Positions 1 to 8,551 of a stretch of DNA of 64,000 nucleotides are shown here, one piece after another (the stretch's first letter is position 1; each line of letters begins with the position of its first letter). The notes under the pieces are model-generated. The model was not told the DNA's origin. It did no database searches and saw only the letters and a program-made list of their open reading frames with translations. Position numbers and translations under genes: made by a program. The DNA is taken from the NCBI RefSeq assembly GCF_039871975.1, contig NZ_JBDPLL010000001.1. One strand, 5' to 3'. This DNA comes from Trichormus_B sp936914905 (GTDB lineage Bacteria; Cyanobacteriota; Cyanobacteriia; Cyanobacteriales; Nostocaceae).

Positions 1-64
1 CCCTAAAGCGGTTTTTTAGTAAATGTCCAATCATCAATCACTAATGCTGTTTGAAGAGTAAAAT

Positions 65-94
65 CAAAAAAGACCCCCGGTTGTAGACCGAGGG
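65..94 (-). terminator. Intrinsic terminator (minus strand)
   Basis: Read on the minus strand the sequence forms CCCTCGGT-ctaca-ACCGGGGG, an 8-bp stem with one G.U pair and a 5-nt loop, followed by TCTTTTTTG. It closely resembles the terminator of the psb34 gene at 39785-39811. Confidence 0.6.
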
Positions 95-150
95 ATTCTG
101 CAAGTCGGAATTATCGCACAAAGACATTCGCGCATCTAGGATAGCAATGC
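67..150 (-). ncRNA. Candidate small RNA ending in an intrinsic terminator
   Basis: On the minus strand a GC-containing stretch of about 70 nt sits between AT-rich DNA and a good intrinsic terminator at 65-94, and no open reading frame explains it. It contains a possible small hairpin around CGCGAATGTCTTTGTGCG just before the terminator. The only neighbouring gene, the peptidase pseudogene, lies on the other strand, so the terminator has no protein gene to serve. I do not recognise a named cyanobacterial sRNA family. The 5' end is a guess; a TTGGCA-like box lies upstream. Confidence 0.3.
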
Positions 151-327
151 AACAGATAGAAAATCTGCCAAAATGCCAAAAAACCAAAAATTACTATTAA
201 CTACTTAATATATAATATTTACTGAATATTTAATATTTAAAGAGAAAATATACCTCTACATTTTTTGTAAACAAAATTATTCTAGATTTGCTACTGGAAA
301 ATATAAATCAATAATAACAGCATTTTT

Positions 328-1295
328 TTGATAAAAATCCCCACAATGGGAGAACTATACCCACTCATTCCACCCTACCGAGAAGATTATTTACAAGTTT
401 CTGACTTGGACACAATTCATTTTGAAGAATCAGGGAATCCCCAAGGAAAGCCAATTCTTCTACTACACGGACGAGCTGGTGGTGCATCTCCACCCTTTTC
501 TCGACAATATTTTCATCCCGAAAAATAGCGGTTGCTCATGTTTGATCAACGTGGTTGTGGTCAAAGTACACCTCATACAGAACTGCGGGAAAATACCACT
601 TGCGATTTAGTAAATGATATTGAAAAATTAAGATAACATTTGGGAATAGAACATGGGTAGTATTTGGTGGAAGTTGGGGGAGTACCCTCTCATTAGCTTA
701 TAGTCGAACCCATCTTTCTCACTGCACAGGATTAATTTTGCGTGGCATTTTTATGTTAAGACAAAAGGAATTATCCTGGTTTTATCAAGAAGGTACTAGT
801 TATATTTTTCCTGATGCTTGGGACGAATATCTTAAACCTATTCCCATCGCTGAACAAGGGGATATGATAACAGCTTATTACAAACGCTTGACAAATCCAG
901 ATTTACAAATTTAATTAGAAGCGGCGCGTGCTTGGTCAATTTGGGAAGCAAGTACAAGTAAACTATGATTAGATCATACACTCATCCAACAGTTTGGTAA
1001 TAATTAATTTGCCGCAGCTTTTGCGCGGATTGAATGCCATTACTTTATTAATCGTGGGTTTTTTGCAACTGATAATCAATTATTAGCCAATGTTCACTCC
1101 ATCCGCCATATTCCTACTGTAATTGTGCAAGGACGCTATGATGTTGTTTGTCTAACATCTGCTTGGGAATTGTATCAAGCTTGGACAGAAGCAGAATTTA
1201 TCGTAGTTCCTGATGCTGGACATTCCATGAGTTAACTAGGAATACGTACCGCTTTAATTGATGCTACAGATAGACTTCCTAAACTTGAAAATTAG
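328..1295 (+). pseudogene. pip: Proline iminopeptidase, degraded
   Basis: Alpha/beta-hydrolase peptidase that removes N-terminal proline. Pieces of the family are readable in order: an N-terminal LYPLIPPYREDYL segment, FDQRGCGQSTPH (oxyanion region), a degenerate nucleophile-elbow stretch near 665-700, RGIFMLRQKELSWFYQEG, and a C-terminal QGRYDVVC and VVPDAGHSMS containing the Asp and His of the triad. The frame is broken by a TAG at 526, further stops near 631, 912, 966 and 1232, and a frameshift around 640-680. The first codons are TTG at 328 or ATG at 346. It has clearly been dead for some time. Confidence 0.88.
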
Positions 1296-1323
1296 CGATA
1301 CTTTTAAAACATCCTTTGGGCAC

Positions 1324-2091
1324 TCAAAACTTATAACTCAAAATTTGGATTTCCGTATTCTCAGATAACATTTTCGAGTTAATAGCCACCGTATTACCAT
1401 TACTCCGTTTCACATTTACACCAGGCATCAAATTAAGAAAATCATCAACTGGTGTAATCTCACAATTAGCTGCATCAGCCCCCTGGGTGCGATAATGGGT
1501 AGGAATTACCAACTTGGGATTCAATACTCCCACAGCCTGTTTTGCTTGGTGAGCATTGTAAGCTTTAGCACTACCCCCAACGGGAACAAATGCCACATCA
1601 GGACGACCCAAGAGGATTTTTTGCTCAATGCTAATAGGTGCAGCTGCACCCCCTAAATGTACAATATTTATTCCTCCTTGAGTCCACTTCCAAGCAGTAT
1701 TTTTACCGAATTGCTTGCCGCCTTTCCGGTCATGATCTATGGAGATTCCCTGAAACTTAATACCTTTAAATTCATAAACACCCGGTTCATAAATCAGCTT
1801 GGGATTTCCTGGTAAATCCTCTACTGCTCCTTCATCCAGTAGTTGACTGCTAATAAATACCAAATCAGCTGCAACTTTTGGACGACGATATCCAGCCGTA
1901 CAACCAACAGTCCGAAATGGGTTGAGAAGAATTTTCACACCACCACCAGTAAATAGAAAGCAAGTGTGACCCAACCATTGAACAGATACAACAGTGGACT
2001 GGGCATTAACTGGAAGGTTAGAACTTAAATTAGCAACTAATGCCGTCACGAAAACTGCTCTACCATAACCCATCAACTCTCGTCGTTTCAT
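1324..2091 (-). CDS. MBL-fold metallo-hydrolase-like exported protein
   Basis: A 255-aa protein with an N-terminal export signal: an RR pair at residues 3-4 (KRRELMGY), a hydrophobic stretch to about residue 25 and a likely cleavage after PVNAQ. The body resembles UlaG-like metallo-beta-lactamase-fold proteins, with VQWLGHTCFLF near the start, IDHD in the middle and PTHYRT near the C terminus. The usual HxHxDH zinc motif is not seen; its expected place reads FISSQLLDEGAVE, so metal binding and hydrolase activity are doubtful. It lies 3 nt downstream of trpG and is probably co-transcribed. Function unknown. Confidence 0.75.
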   Translation of the reverse strand: MKRRELMGYGRAVFVTALVANLSSNLPVNAQSTVVSVQWLGHTCFLFTGGGVKILLNPFRTVGCTAGYRRPKVAADLVFISSQLLDEGAVEDLPGNPKLIYEPGVYEFKGIKFQGISIDHDRKGGKQFGKNTAWKWTQGGINIVHLGGAAAPISIEQKILLGRPDVAFVPVGGSAKAYNAHQAKQAVGVLNPKLVIPTHYRTQGADAANCEITPVDDFLNLMPGVNVKRSNGNTVAINSKMLSENTEIQILSYKF

Positions 2092-2094
2092 GAA

Positions 2095-2694
2095 TCACTC
2101 TCTCGACTGTAATTGTTCTAGAAAATTCCGCAGTAAATGCTTACCCGAACAAGTAAGCACACTCTCTGGATGAAACTGGACTCCCTGAATATGAGGATAG
2201 TTCCGGTGTTGTACTCCCATAATTGTTCCATCTTCCACCCAAGCAGTAATTTCTAATACTTCCGGGCAAGTTTCGCGGTCAATCACTAAACTATGATATC
2301 TGGTGGCGGTAATGGGACTTTCTAATCCTTGAAAAACCCCAAGTCCCTTGTGAGATACCAGAGAGGTTTTACCATGCATCAATTCTGGTGCAGAAACGAT
2401 TTTACCACCGAATACCTGACCAATACTTTGATGTCCTAAACAAACACCCAAAATCGGTAAACTAGATCCTAGTTTTGCAATTACATCTAGAGAAATTCCT
2501 GCATCTTCTGGACGACCAGGCCCAGGAGAAATTACCACTGCATCGGGATTAAATGCCCGAATTTCATCTACGGTAATCTTATCGTTACGAAAAACTTTCA
2601 ACTCAGCAGTATTTGGGAAATCTGCGGCTAGTTCTCCCAAATACTGCACTACATTATATGTAAAGCTATCGTAATTATCAATGACTATAATCAC
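2095..2694 (-). CDS. trpG: Anthranilate/aminodeoxychorismate synthase glutamine amidotransferase subunit
   Basis: Class I glutamine amidotransferase, 199 aa, the usual length for TrpG/PabA. It hydrolyses glutamine and passes ammonia to the chorismate-using partner for tryptophan or folate synthesis. Visible motifs are DNYDSFTYN at the N terminus, the oxyanion strand SPGPGRPEDAG, the catalytic cysteine in LGVCLGHQ (Cys85) and the His-Glu pair in GVQFHPESV near residue 173. In cyanobacteria one subunit often serves both enzymes, so the name could equally be pabA. It lies downstream of ybeY and dgkA on the same strand, though about 250 nt separate it from dgkA. Confidence 0.93.
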   Translation of the reverse strand: MIIVIDNYDSFTYNVVQYLGELAADFPNTAELKVFRNDKITVDEIRAFNPDAVVISPGPGRPEDAGISLDVIAKLGSSLPILGVCLGHQSIGQVFGGKIVSAPELMHGKTSLVSHKGLGVFQGLESPITATRYHSLVIDRETCPEVLEITAWVEDGTIMGVQHRNYPHIQGVQFHPESVLTCSGKHLLRNFLEQLQSRE

Positions 2695-2707
2695 AACTTT
2701 TACCTAA

Positions 2708-2724
2708 TACCATTTTAAATGGTA
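2708..2724. repeat. Short perfect palindrome
   Basis: TACCATTTTAAATGGTA is an 8+1+8 palindrome just upstream of trpG. The rest of the 2695-2947 gap holds no ORF; its minus strand shows a short coding-like stretch with stops that I could not assign. Confidence 0.4.
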
Positions 2725-2947
2725 GACGTTCGTGAGCCTCAGTCGAACAATTAATTTTGGATTGGTAGTCCCTTTTCGTGTCAGGTTGGGAGTAGAAGCA
2801 TCTATCGCAATCATGTTTTTAATTTGTCCAATTTACCCAGATTAACAATTGCCATCTTTAATTTGAGCATCTCTACATCAAAGATAGACAAAGCTTGTTT
2901 CCGACAATTTTAAATAATATGGGAAAGGGTTGATTGATAAACATCTT

Positions 2948-3403
2948 CTAAAGAGCAGTCATGATTAAAGCTACTAGGGGCGGCGCTAAAAGTGTAGCAG
3001 CTACTAATAATGATACCCAAGCAGATACAAGCACAGCACCAGCAGCACAGTCTTTAGCAACTTTGGCCAAGTCATGGTAAGTTTGCTTAACTGTTAAATC
3101 AACCAGAGACTCAATGGCTGTATTCACTAACTCCAAGGTCAAAACTAAACCACTAGTGATAGCGATTATGGATATTTCTACTGGTTCTAGATGTAAAAAG
3201 AGACTTAAACCAATAGCAAAAGCACAGACAGCTACATGAATACGAAAATTGCGTTGAGTTTGAAAGCTATAGCTGATTCCCGCCCAGGCATACTTAAAAC
3301 TAACAAATAAATTAGAGGCTATCTGCCAGGAAAGTTCCCGTTCTTTGGACACAAGGGTTGATAAGCGGTTTGGTGTAGGTGGTGGTGAAAGGTGCTGGGA
3401 CAT
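2948..3403 (-). CDS. dgkA: Diacylglycerol/undecaprenol kinase family membrane protein
   Basis: A 151-aa integral membrane protein of the DgkA family, which phosphorylates diacylglycerol or undecaprenol. The signature ELVNTAIESLVDL followed by AKVAKDCAAGAVL is present. There are three hydrophobic helices (about residues 56-74, 76-96 and 118-145) after an N-terminal cytoplasmic extension of about 45 residues, which makes it longer than the roughly 120-aa enterobacterial enzyme, as is usual in cyanobacteria. It follows ybeY on the same strand. Confidence 0.9.
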   Translation of the reverse strand: MSQHLSPPPTPNRLSTLVSKERELSWQIASNLFVSFKYAWAGISYSFQTQRNFRIHVAVCAFAIGLSLFLHLEPVEISIIAITSGLVLTLELVNTAIESLVDLTVKQTYHDLAKVAKDCAAGAVLVSAWVSLLVAATLLAPPLVALIMTAL

Positions 3404-3656
3404 AGGCTAGACAATACAAATATTATAAAGTGGAAATTTTCGTCAAGGAATTTTAGATTTTGGATTTTAGATTTTTATTACCTCTAAAGAGTATTAGGGT
3501 AAACGGGACGTTTGTTAGATCAGAAAGTAAAATCAAAAAATCTAAAATTGCTGATCAATTTTAAGGGGGCAATTAAACTTTGACGCAATTTTAAAGAATT
3601 TGTGACAAAAATAATGTCAAAATCGCCACCAAGAGCAAAAATTTGAGATACACTTA
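3404..3656. other. Spacer with short T-rich repeats
   Basis: The gap between ybeY and dgkA holds repeated ATTTTAGATTTT-like words at about 3448-3475 and no ORF. Confidence 0.4.
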
Positions 3657-4190
3657 TTATGTTATTTTAATAAAAATACCGGCCGCATTCAGTAATATAA
3701 CTTGTTGTTTTAACATTTGCATCAAACTTTCTTCATCAGGATGATCCCAGCCGACTAGATGCAATAAACCATGAGCAGTTAACCAAGCTAACTCTGTCAT
3801 TAAACTATGTTCTTGCTGTTGAGCCTGACGCTGTGCTGTATCTATAGATACTACAATATCACCTAGATACAAAGGTTGAGAAGCAAGCATTTCCCCAAAG
3901 TGAGGAAAATCTGTCTCTAAGGAAGCAAAGGCTAAAACATCTGTGGGTTTATTCTGTTGACGGTATTGGGCATTGAGTTCCTGAATTTGAGTATCGTTTG
4001 TCAAACGCAGCCCTATTTCGTAACTTAGTGCAGGTGGCAGATCAGGCGTAAGGATTTCCAACCATTTATCAAACCAGGTTTTACAGGTATAATCAGATAC
4101 TAGAAGCTGATTAGCTTCTATGTTTACCATCACTGCTGGAGTAGATTCTTGAAAAGAACTTTCTACATATAATTCGACTTTAGGAGGCAC
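3657..4190 (-). CDS. ybeY: rRNA maturation endoribonuclease YbeY
   Basis: A 177-aa zinc-dependent endoribonuclease involved in 16S rRNA 3' processing and ribosome quality control. The metal-binding signature H-x3-H-x5-H is complete in HGLLHLVGWDH near the C terminus, and the family motif NKPTDVLAFASLE lies in the middle. It is slightly longer than the E. coli protein because of an N-terminal extension. It starts 13 nt after the stop of the DUF3285 gene and probably shares its transcript. Confidence 0.95.
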   Translation of the reverse strand: MPPKVELYVESSFQESTPAVMVNIEANQLLVSDYTCKTWFDKWLEILTPDLPPALSYEIGLRLTNDTQIQELNAQYRQQNKPTDVLAFASLETDFPHFGEMLASQPLYLGDIVVSIDTAQRQAQQQEHSLMTELAWLTAHGLLHLVGWDHPDEESLMQMLKQQVILLNAAGIFIKIT

Positions 4191-4203
4191 AAAATCTCCT
4201 CAG

Positions 4204-4359
4204 TTAGCGAGTTAGGTAAGCAAGACCGACGAGTATAGCTAATAGCCCTACTGTAGTTAGTCCAAAATGTTTGAGGGAAGTTCCACCCTTTCTCACCATG
4301 TTTCGCATGGCAAGTTTCACATAGCTGGGCTTAGATTCGGTTGAAGGAGAATTGCTCAT
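4204..4359 (-). CDS. DUF3285 small membrane protein
   Basis: A 51-aa ORF. It starts MSNSPSTESKPSYVKLAMRN, continues with a basic RNMVRKGGTSLKHF segment and ends in one hydrophobic helix (LTTVGLLAILVGLAYL). This matches the DUF3285 family as I remember it: tiny single-pass proteins of unknown function found throughout cyanobacteria. It sits between prfB and ybeY, 13 nt ahead of ybeY, so it is likely the first gene of the ybeY-dgkA transcript. Confidence 0.85.
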   Translation of the reverse strand: MSNSPSTESKPSYVKLAMRNMVRKGGTSLKHFGLTTVGLLAILVGLAYLTR

Positions 4360-4380
4360 AATTTTTTCACAATAATCTCT

Positions 4381-4428
4381 ATTTATAACTTTATTTATAA
4401 CTTTATTTATAACTTTATTTATAACTTT
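4381..4428. repeat. 12-bp tandem repeat, four copies
   Basis: ATTTATAACTTT is repeated four times without error just upstream of the DUF3285 gene, between it and prfB. It is AT-rich and may lie in or near the promoter region; repeat number could vary between strains. Confidence 0.85.
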
Positions 4429-4485
4429 AACAGGTATTTTTAGTGAAAATCGATTATCTATACTTTACGAAAAGTTCTGGTATTA

Positions 4486-4516
4486 GATACCCGCTTCCTT
4501 GAAGAAATCGGGTATC
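4486..4516. repeat. Palindromic dispersed repeat/hairpin downstream of prfB
   Basis: GATACCCG and CGGGTATC form a perfect 8-bp stem around a 15-nt spacer that itself can pair (CTTCC/GAAG). It resembles a dispersed GATACCCG...CGGGTATC element I recall from other Nostocales. There is no T-tract on the prfB side, so it is more likely a repeat or an mRNA 3'-end hairpin than a classic terminator. Confidence 0.5.
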
Positions 4517-4560
4517 TTGCTCTTATTGATGATGTATGTGTTCTTGCCAATCACCAACAA

Positions 4561-5683
4561 TTATCCAGAATTACTGTCTACTAATTGATTTTCTTGCCTT
4601 AGATAGGCTTGGATGAAAGCATCAATTTCGCCGTTCATGATATCCGTAATGGCAGTTGTCTCCGTATTAGTACGTAAATCCTTAACCATCTGGTAAGGAT
4701 GAAACACATAGTTACGAATTTGGTTTCCCCAGGAAGCTTCCACCATATCACCACGAATTTCAGCAATTTCTTGGGCGCGTTGTTCTTGGGCTATGACCAA
4801 CAGCTTGGCTTTAAGACGAGCCAGGGCTTTTTCCTTGTTTTGTACCTGAGAACGTTCTTCTGTACAACGCACAGCCAGTCCAGTGGGTAGGTGAACTATC
4901 CGTACTGCTGTTTCTACTTTATTGACATTTTGCCCACCTTTACCACCAGAACGAGTTGTGGTAATTTCCAAATCCTTCTCTGGAATTTCCAACTTGACGG
5001 TGTTGTCTATTTGTGGCATTATTTCAACCCCAGCAAAACTGGTTTGACGCTTACCGTTAGCGTTGAAGGGGGAAATTCTGACTAAGCGATGAGTACCAGT
5101 TTCGGAACGCAAGTAGCCATAGGCATAACGACCAGTAATTTCTAGGGTGGCTGATTTAATTCCGGCTTCGTCACCTTCTGATTCTTCTGCTAATGTCACC
5201 TTGTAACCGTGCGCTTCAGCCCAACGAGTATACATACGCATCAGCATAAATGCCCAGTCTTGAGCATCTGTACCACCTGCACCTGCATTAATGGTTAAAA
5301 CTGCCCCTTGAGAGTCGTATGGGCCAGAAAGTAACTGTTGTAATTCCCACTGGTCAAGTTCACGATTAAGTTTGATAATAGTAGATTCCGCTTCTTGCAG
5401 GAGTGATTCGTCTGTTTCTAACTCTAGTAGCTCAATGACTGCTCTAGTATCTTCTAAGTTGGCGTGCCACTGATAATATTGTTCGAGGTGGGATTTAAGA
5501 TCGTTTAGTTCTTGCAGTGTTTGTTGTGCTTGGGTTTGCTCGTCCCAAAATTCTGGTTGGGCTGATACTTGTTCTAAATCGTGAATTTTGGCTTTGAGTA
5601 CAGGTACGTCAAAGATAGTCCTGGGTTTTACCCAGGCGGCCAGACAACATTTCGATTTCGCGTTTGAGTTCTAGGACTTCCAT
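4561..5683 (-). CDS. prfB: Peptide chain release factor 2, with programmed +1 frameshift
   Basis: RF2 reads UGA and UAA stop codons and releases the peptide at the ribosome. The reading frame has two parts. The first is ATG at 5683 to codon 24 (MEVLELKREIEM... ending KTQDYL), stopped by TGA at 5611-5609. The second, entered by a +1 shift at CTT-TGA-C, runs from GAC (5610) to the stop at 4561, giving about 373 aa in total. The shift site TATCTTTGAC is identical to the classic bacterial RF2 site and has an AGGA Shine-Dalgarno-like stretch just upstream. Domain 3 has the catalytic GGQ in RSGGKGGQNVNKVET, and SPF in RISPFNANGKR is the stop-recognition tripeptide. The frameshift makes synthesis depend on RF2 level (family knowledge). 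Confidence 0.95.
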
Positions 5684-5814
5684 TTTATTTGCTTAAGTTT
5701 ATAGTTTTTGACTACTGTTTACAGTGCACTGACTTGAGCAGATCACTTTTTGATTTTATTGGTATTTTTAATTTTAGCTGTAGTTGGGCAAATTATAGAA
5801 TGTAAGTAATTGAC

Positions 5815-6760
5815 ATGATCAATTTAGAGCAAATGAGTGTTATTGTACCTCGTTTACCCCCTGCTATTGATGGAGTAGGAGACTATGGGCTAAATTCAGC
5901 TCGCAAGATGCGTCACTATTCTAGTGTAATTACTGAGTTTTTGATTGGGGGTGCAAATTGGTCTGGACAAGATTTCATAGAAGGATTTCCTGTTAAGCAG
6001 GTAGGGACTGAGTCCCAGACTGATTTGTTCGAATTATTACTTTATGATCAGAATTCACAACAAACTGTACTGTTGCATCACTGTTGCATCATGTTGGTTA
6101 TGCAAGGAGAGGTTGTCAGGTTTGATTGGTGGCTGGTTTAGAAAAGTGGCGAACAGTGGCAAATAACCGCTTTTTAGTGACTATGTCCCATGAAATCTAT
6201 GCTTTTGGGGCGATTTAGACTAGTCAGTTCTTAGATATCACTACTACAAAGAAATTTAGCAGCGCGTTTGGTAATAAAGTGATCGCTATCTTACCAGCAA
6301 ACAAGCATATGCTGAGATTATTAGTAACTTCAGCAAAGGAAAACACTCTGATATTCCCGCTTTACCAGTTTTTTCTAATGTGGGTGAACCAGAATATCTC
6401 ACCCTCTTATGAGAACGTTCTCGGCGTTTGGTAGTATTTGGTGGTGGTGGATCCCGTTCTCGGGTTGATCAAAAATCGCAATTAGCATTACAGCGGACAT
6501 GTTATGAATTGGAAATTGAGGAAATATTTGGGTTTCCTCTGGATTTTGAACTTTTCCCAATTAATAATATTCCCGTTACTTGCTTAGGAATTAAGTCCGC
6601 TTCAGAAATCATCAGTTTTTTTAATTACCCGTTGGAATATTTGACAAAATAAACAATATTTGCTGCTGACTGTGCTCACAAATTTTTACCTATAGGTATT
6701 TAGATGGTTTGGTAGCAGGAAAAAATTACTGGTTGGGAGACAGGTATCAACAGAAAATGA
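5815..6760 (+). pseudogene. Glycosyltransferase, degraded
   Basis: The N-terminal MSVIVPRLPPAIDGVGDYG is typical of GT4-type cyanobacterial glycosyltransferases that act in polysaccharide or glycolipid synthesis. Later pieces follow in order: FLVTMSHEIYAFG, TSKQAYAEIISNFSKGKHSD, IPALPVFSNVGEPEYL, RSRRLVVFGGGGSRSRV and INNIPVTCLGIKSASEI. The frame is interrupted by several stops (for example 6139, 6217) and frameshifts after about residue 95. Full-length relatives are around 400 aa. It lies just ahead of miaB but is not part of that unit. Confidence 0.8.
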
Positions 6761-6852
6761 ATATAAATGAATATATCAGACGGACAGATAGTAGCGGATA
6801 ATTCTTATAAGTGTTATGAAAAGCATAATTTATCAGCGCAAGGTCATACCTT

Positions 6853-6884
6853 TATGAATTACATCTACTATGAATTACATCTAC
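6853..6884. repeat. 16-bp perfect tandem duplication
   Basis: TATGAATTACATCTAC occurs twice in direct succession in the spacer upstream of miaB. No gene is affected. Confidence 0.9.
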
Positions 6885-7010
6885 TTTCAGCAATAATCTC
6901 AAATCTGTTCCAATTTCCCTTTTCCGTGTTACAAGCCTACATAAATAATAGGTTTCGATAGAATGGTGAATAGACTTAAAATAGATGATACTGATTCAGG
7001 GTAATTCCCC

Positions 7011-8372
7011 ATGACCATGAACCGCCGCTACCACATTACTACCTTCGGTTGCCAAATGAATAAAGCCGATTCAGAGCGCATGGCTGGCATATTAGAGAAA
7101 ATGGGCTTTGAATGGTCAGAAGATCCCAATGATGCAAATGTAATTCTCTATAATACTTGTACAATTCGGGATAATGCGGAGCAGAAAGTTTATTCTTACT
7201 TGGGTAGACAAGCAAAACGTAAACATGAACAGCCTGATTTAACTTTAGTCGTTGCTGGTTGTGTTGCCCAACAAGAAGGTGAGGCACTATTGCGGCGTGT
7301 GCCAGAATTAGATTTGGTGATGGGTCCTCAACACGCTAACCGCCTCAAAGATTTGCTGGAGTCGGTTTTTGATGGGAACCAAGTTGTGGCGACTGAGGAA
7401 GTGCATATTCTAGAAGATATTACCCAACCGCGTCGGGATAGTCAGGTGAGAGCTTGGGTAAATGTGATTTATGGTTGTAATGAGCGTTGTACTTATTGTG
7501 TAGTTCCCAACGTGCGTGGTGTGGAACAATCTCGGACACCGGCAGCTATTCGCGCCGAAATGGAAAAATTAGGCAGAAATGGTTATAAGGAAGTTACTCT
7601 GTTGGGTCAAAATATTGATGCTTATGGTAGAGATATACCAGGAACAACTCCTGAAGGTCGTCATCTGCATACCTTGACAGATTTACTTTATTATGTTCAT
7701 GATGTGCCTGGTATTGAAAGGCTCAGGTTTGCTACTAGCCATCCCCGTTATTTTACAGAAAGATTAATCAAAGCCTGTGCAGAGTTGCCAAAGGTGTGCG
7801 AACATTTCCATATTCCCTTCCAATCTGGGGATAATCAGATATTAAAGGCGATGTCACGGGGTTATACCCATGAGAAATATCGGCGAATTATTGATACTAT
7901 TCGTCGTTATATGCCAGATGCGTCCATTAGTGGTGATGCAATTGTTGGTTTTCCGGGGGAGACAGAGGAACAGTTTGAAAATACTCTGAAATTAGTGGAT
8001 GATATTGGTTTTGATTTGTTAAATACCGCTGCTTATTCACCCCGTCCGGGAACACCTGCGGCTTTGTGGAATAATCAATTGAGTGAAGAAGTGAAGAGCG
8101 ATCGCTTACAAAGATTAAATCATTTAGTTAAAGTCAAAGCAGCAGAGCGATCACAACGTTACTTTGGCCGAATCGAAGAAGTCCTAGTAGAAGACCAAAA
8201 CACCAAAGATAAAACACAGGTAATCGGACGCACAGGCGGAAACTGTCTGACCTTCTTCACAGGCGATATTAACGAACTCAAAGGGCAAATAGTCAAGGTA
8301 AAAATTACTGAAGTTCGCCCCTTTAGCTTAACTGGTGAACCTATAGGAGTACAGGAAGCAGTAACGATATGA
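7011..8372 (+). CDS. miaB: tRNA-2-methylthio-N6-dimethylallyladenosine synthase MiaB
   Basis: Radical-SAM methylthiotransferase, 453 aa, that adds the 2-methylthio group to i6A37 of tRNAs reading U-starting codons. The N-terminal UPF0004 domain shows the three cluster cysteines in TFGCQMNKADSE, NTCTIRDNAEQK and VAGCVAQQEG. The radical-SAM CxxxCxxC is in YGCNERCTYCVVP near residue 157, and a TRAM domain closes the protein (EEVLVEDQN to the end). Start ATG at 7011; a second ATG two codons later is also possible. Followed by aspS on the same strand after 180 nt. Confidence 0.96.
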   Translation: MTMNRRYHITTFGCQMNKADSERMAGILEKMGFEWSEDPNDANVILYNTCTIRDNAEQKVYSYLGRQAKRKHEQPDLTLVVAGCVAQQEGEALLRRVPELDLVMGPQHANRLKDLLESVFDGNQVVATEEVHILEDITQPRRDSQVRAWVNVIYGCNERCTYCVVPNVRGVEQSRTPAAIRAEMEKLGRNGYKEVTLLGQNIDAYGRDIPGTTPEGRHLHTLTDLLYYVHDVPGIERLRFATSHPRYFTERLIKACAELPKVCEHFHIPFQSGDNQILKAMSRGYTHEKYRRIIDTIRRYMPDASISGDAIVGFPGETEEQFENTLKLVDDIGFDLLNTAAYSPRPGTPAALWNNQLSEEVKSDRLQRLNHLVKVKAAERSQRYFGRIEEVLVEDQNTKDKTQVIGRTGGNCLTFFTGDINELKGQIVKVKITEVRPFSLTGEPIGVQEAVTI

Positions 8373-8379
8373 GGGCATG

Positions 8380-8440
8380 GGGCATTGGGCATTGGGAAAA
8401 ATTCTATCCTGCCTTCTGCCTCCTGCCTCCTAACTCCTAA
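8380..8440. repeat. Short GC-rich dispersed repeats between miaB and aspS
   Basis: GGGGCATTGGGCATTGGG (a near 9-bp duplication) and CTGCCTTCTGCCTCCTGCCTCC lie in the spacer. Such words are common intergenic repeats in Nostocales. Confidence 0.5.
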
Positions 8441-8551
8441 AAAGATGATTTTTATTGACACGAAATGACTAGAATTAGTGTTGATGCTGGATAATGGGAA
8501 AGCCTTGACATTTGTTCACCCATCTAGCCCAGAAAAAACGAACTAATCACT

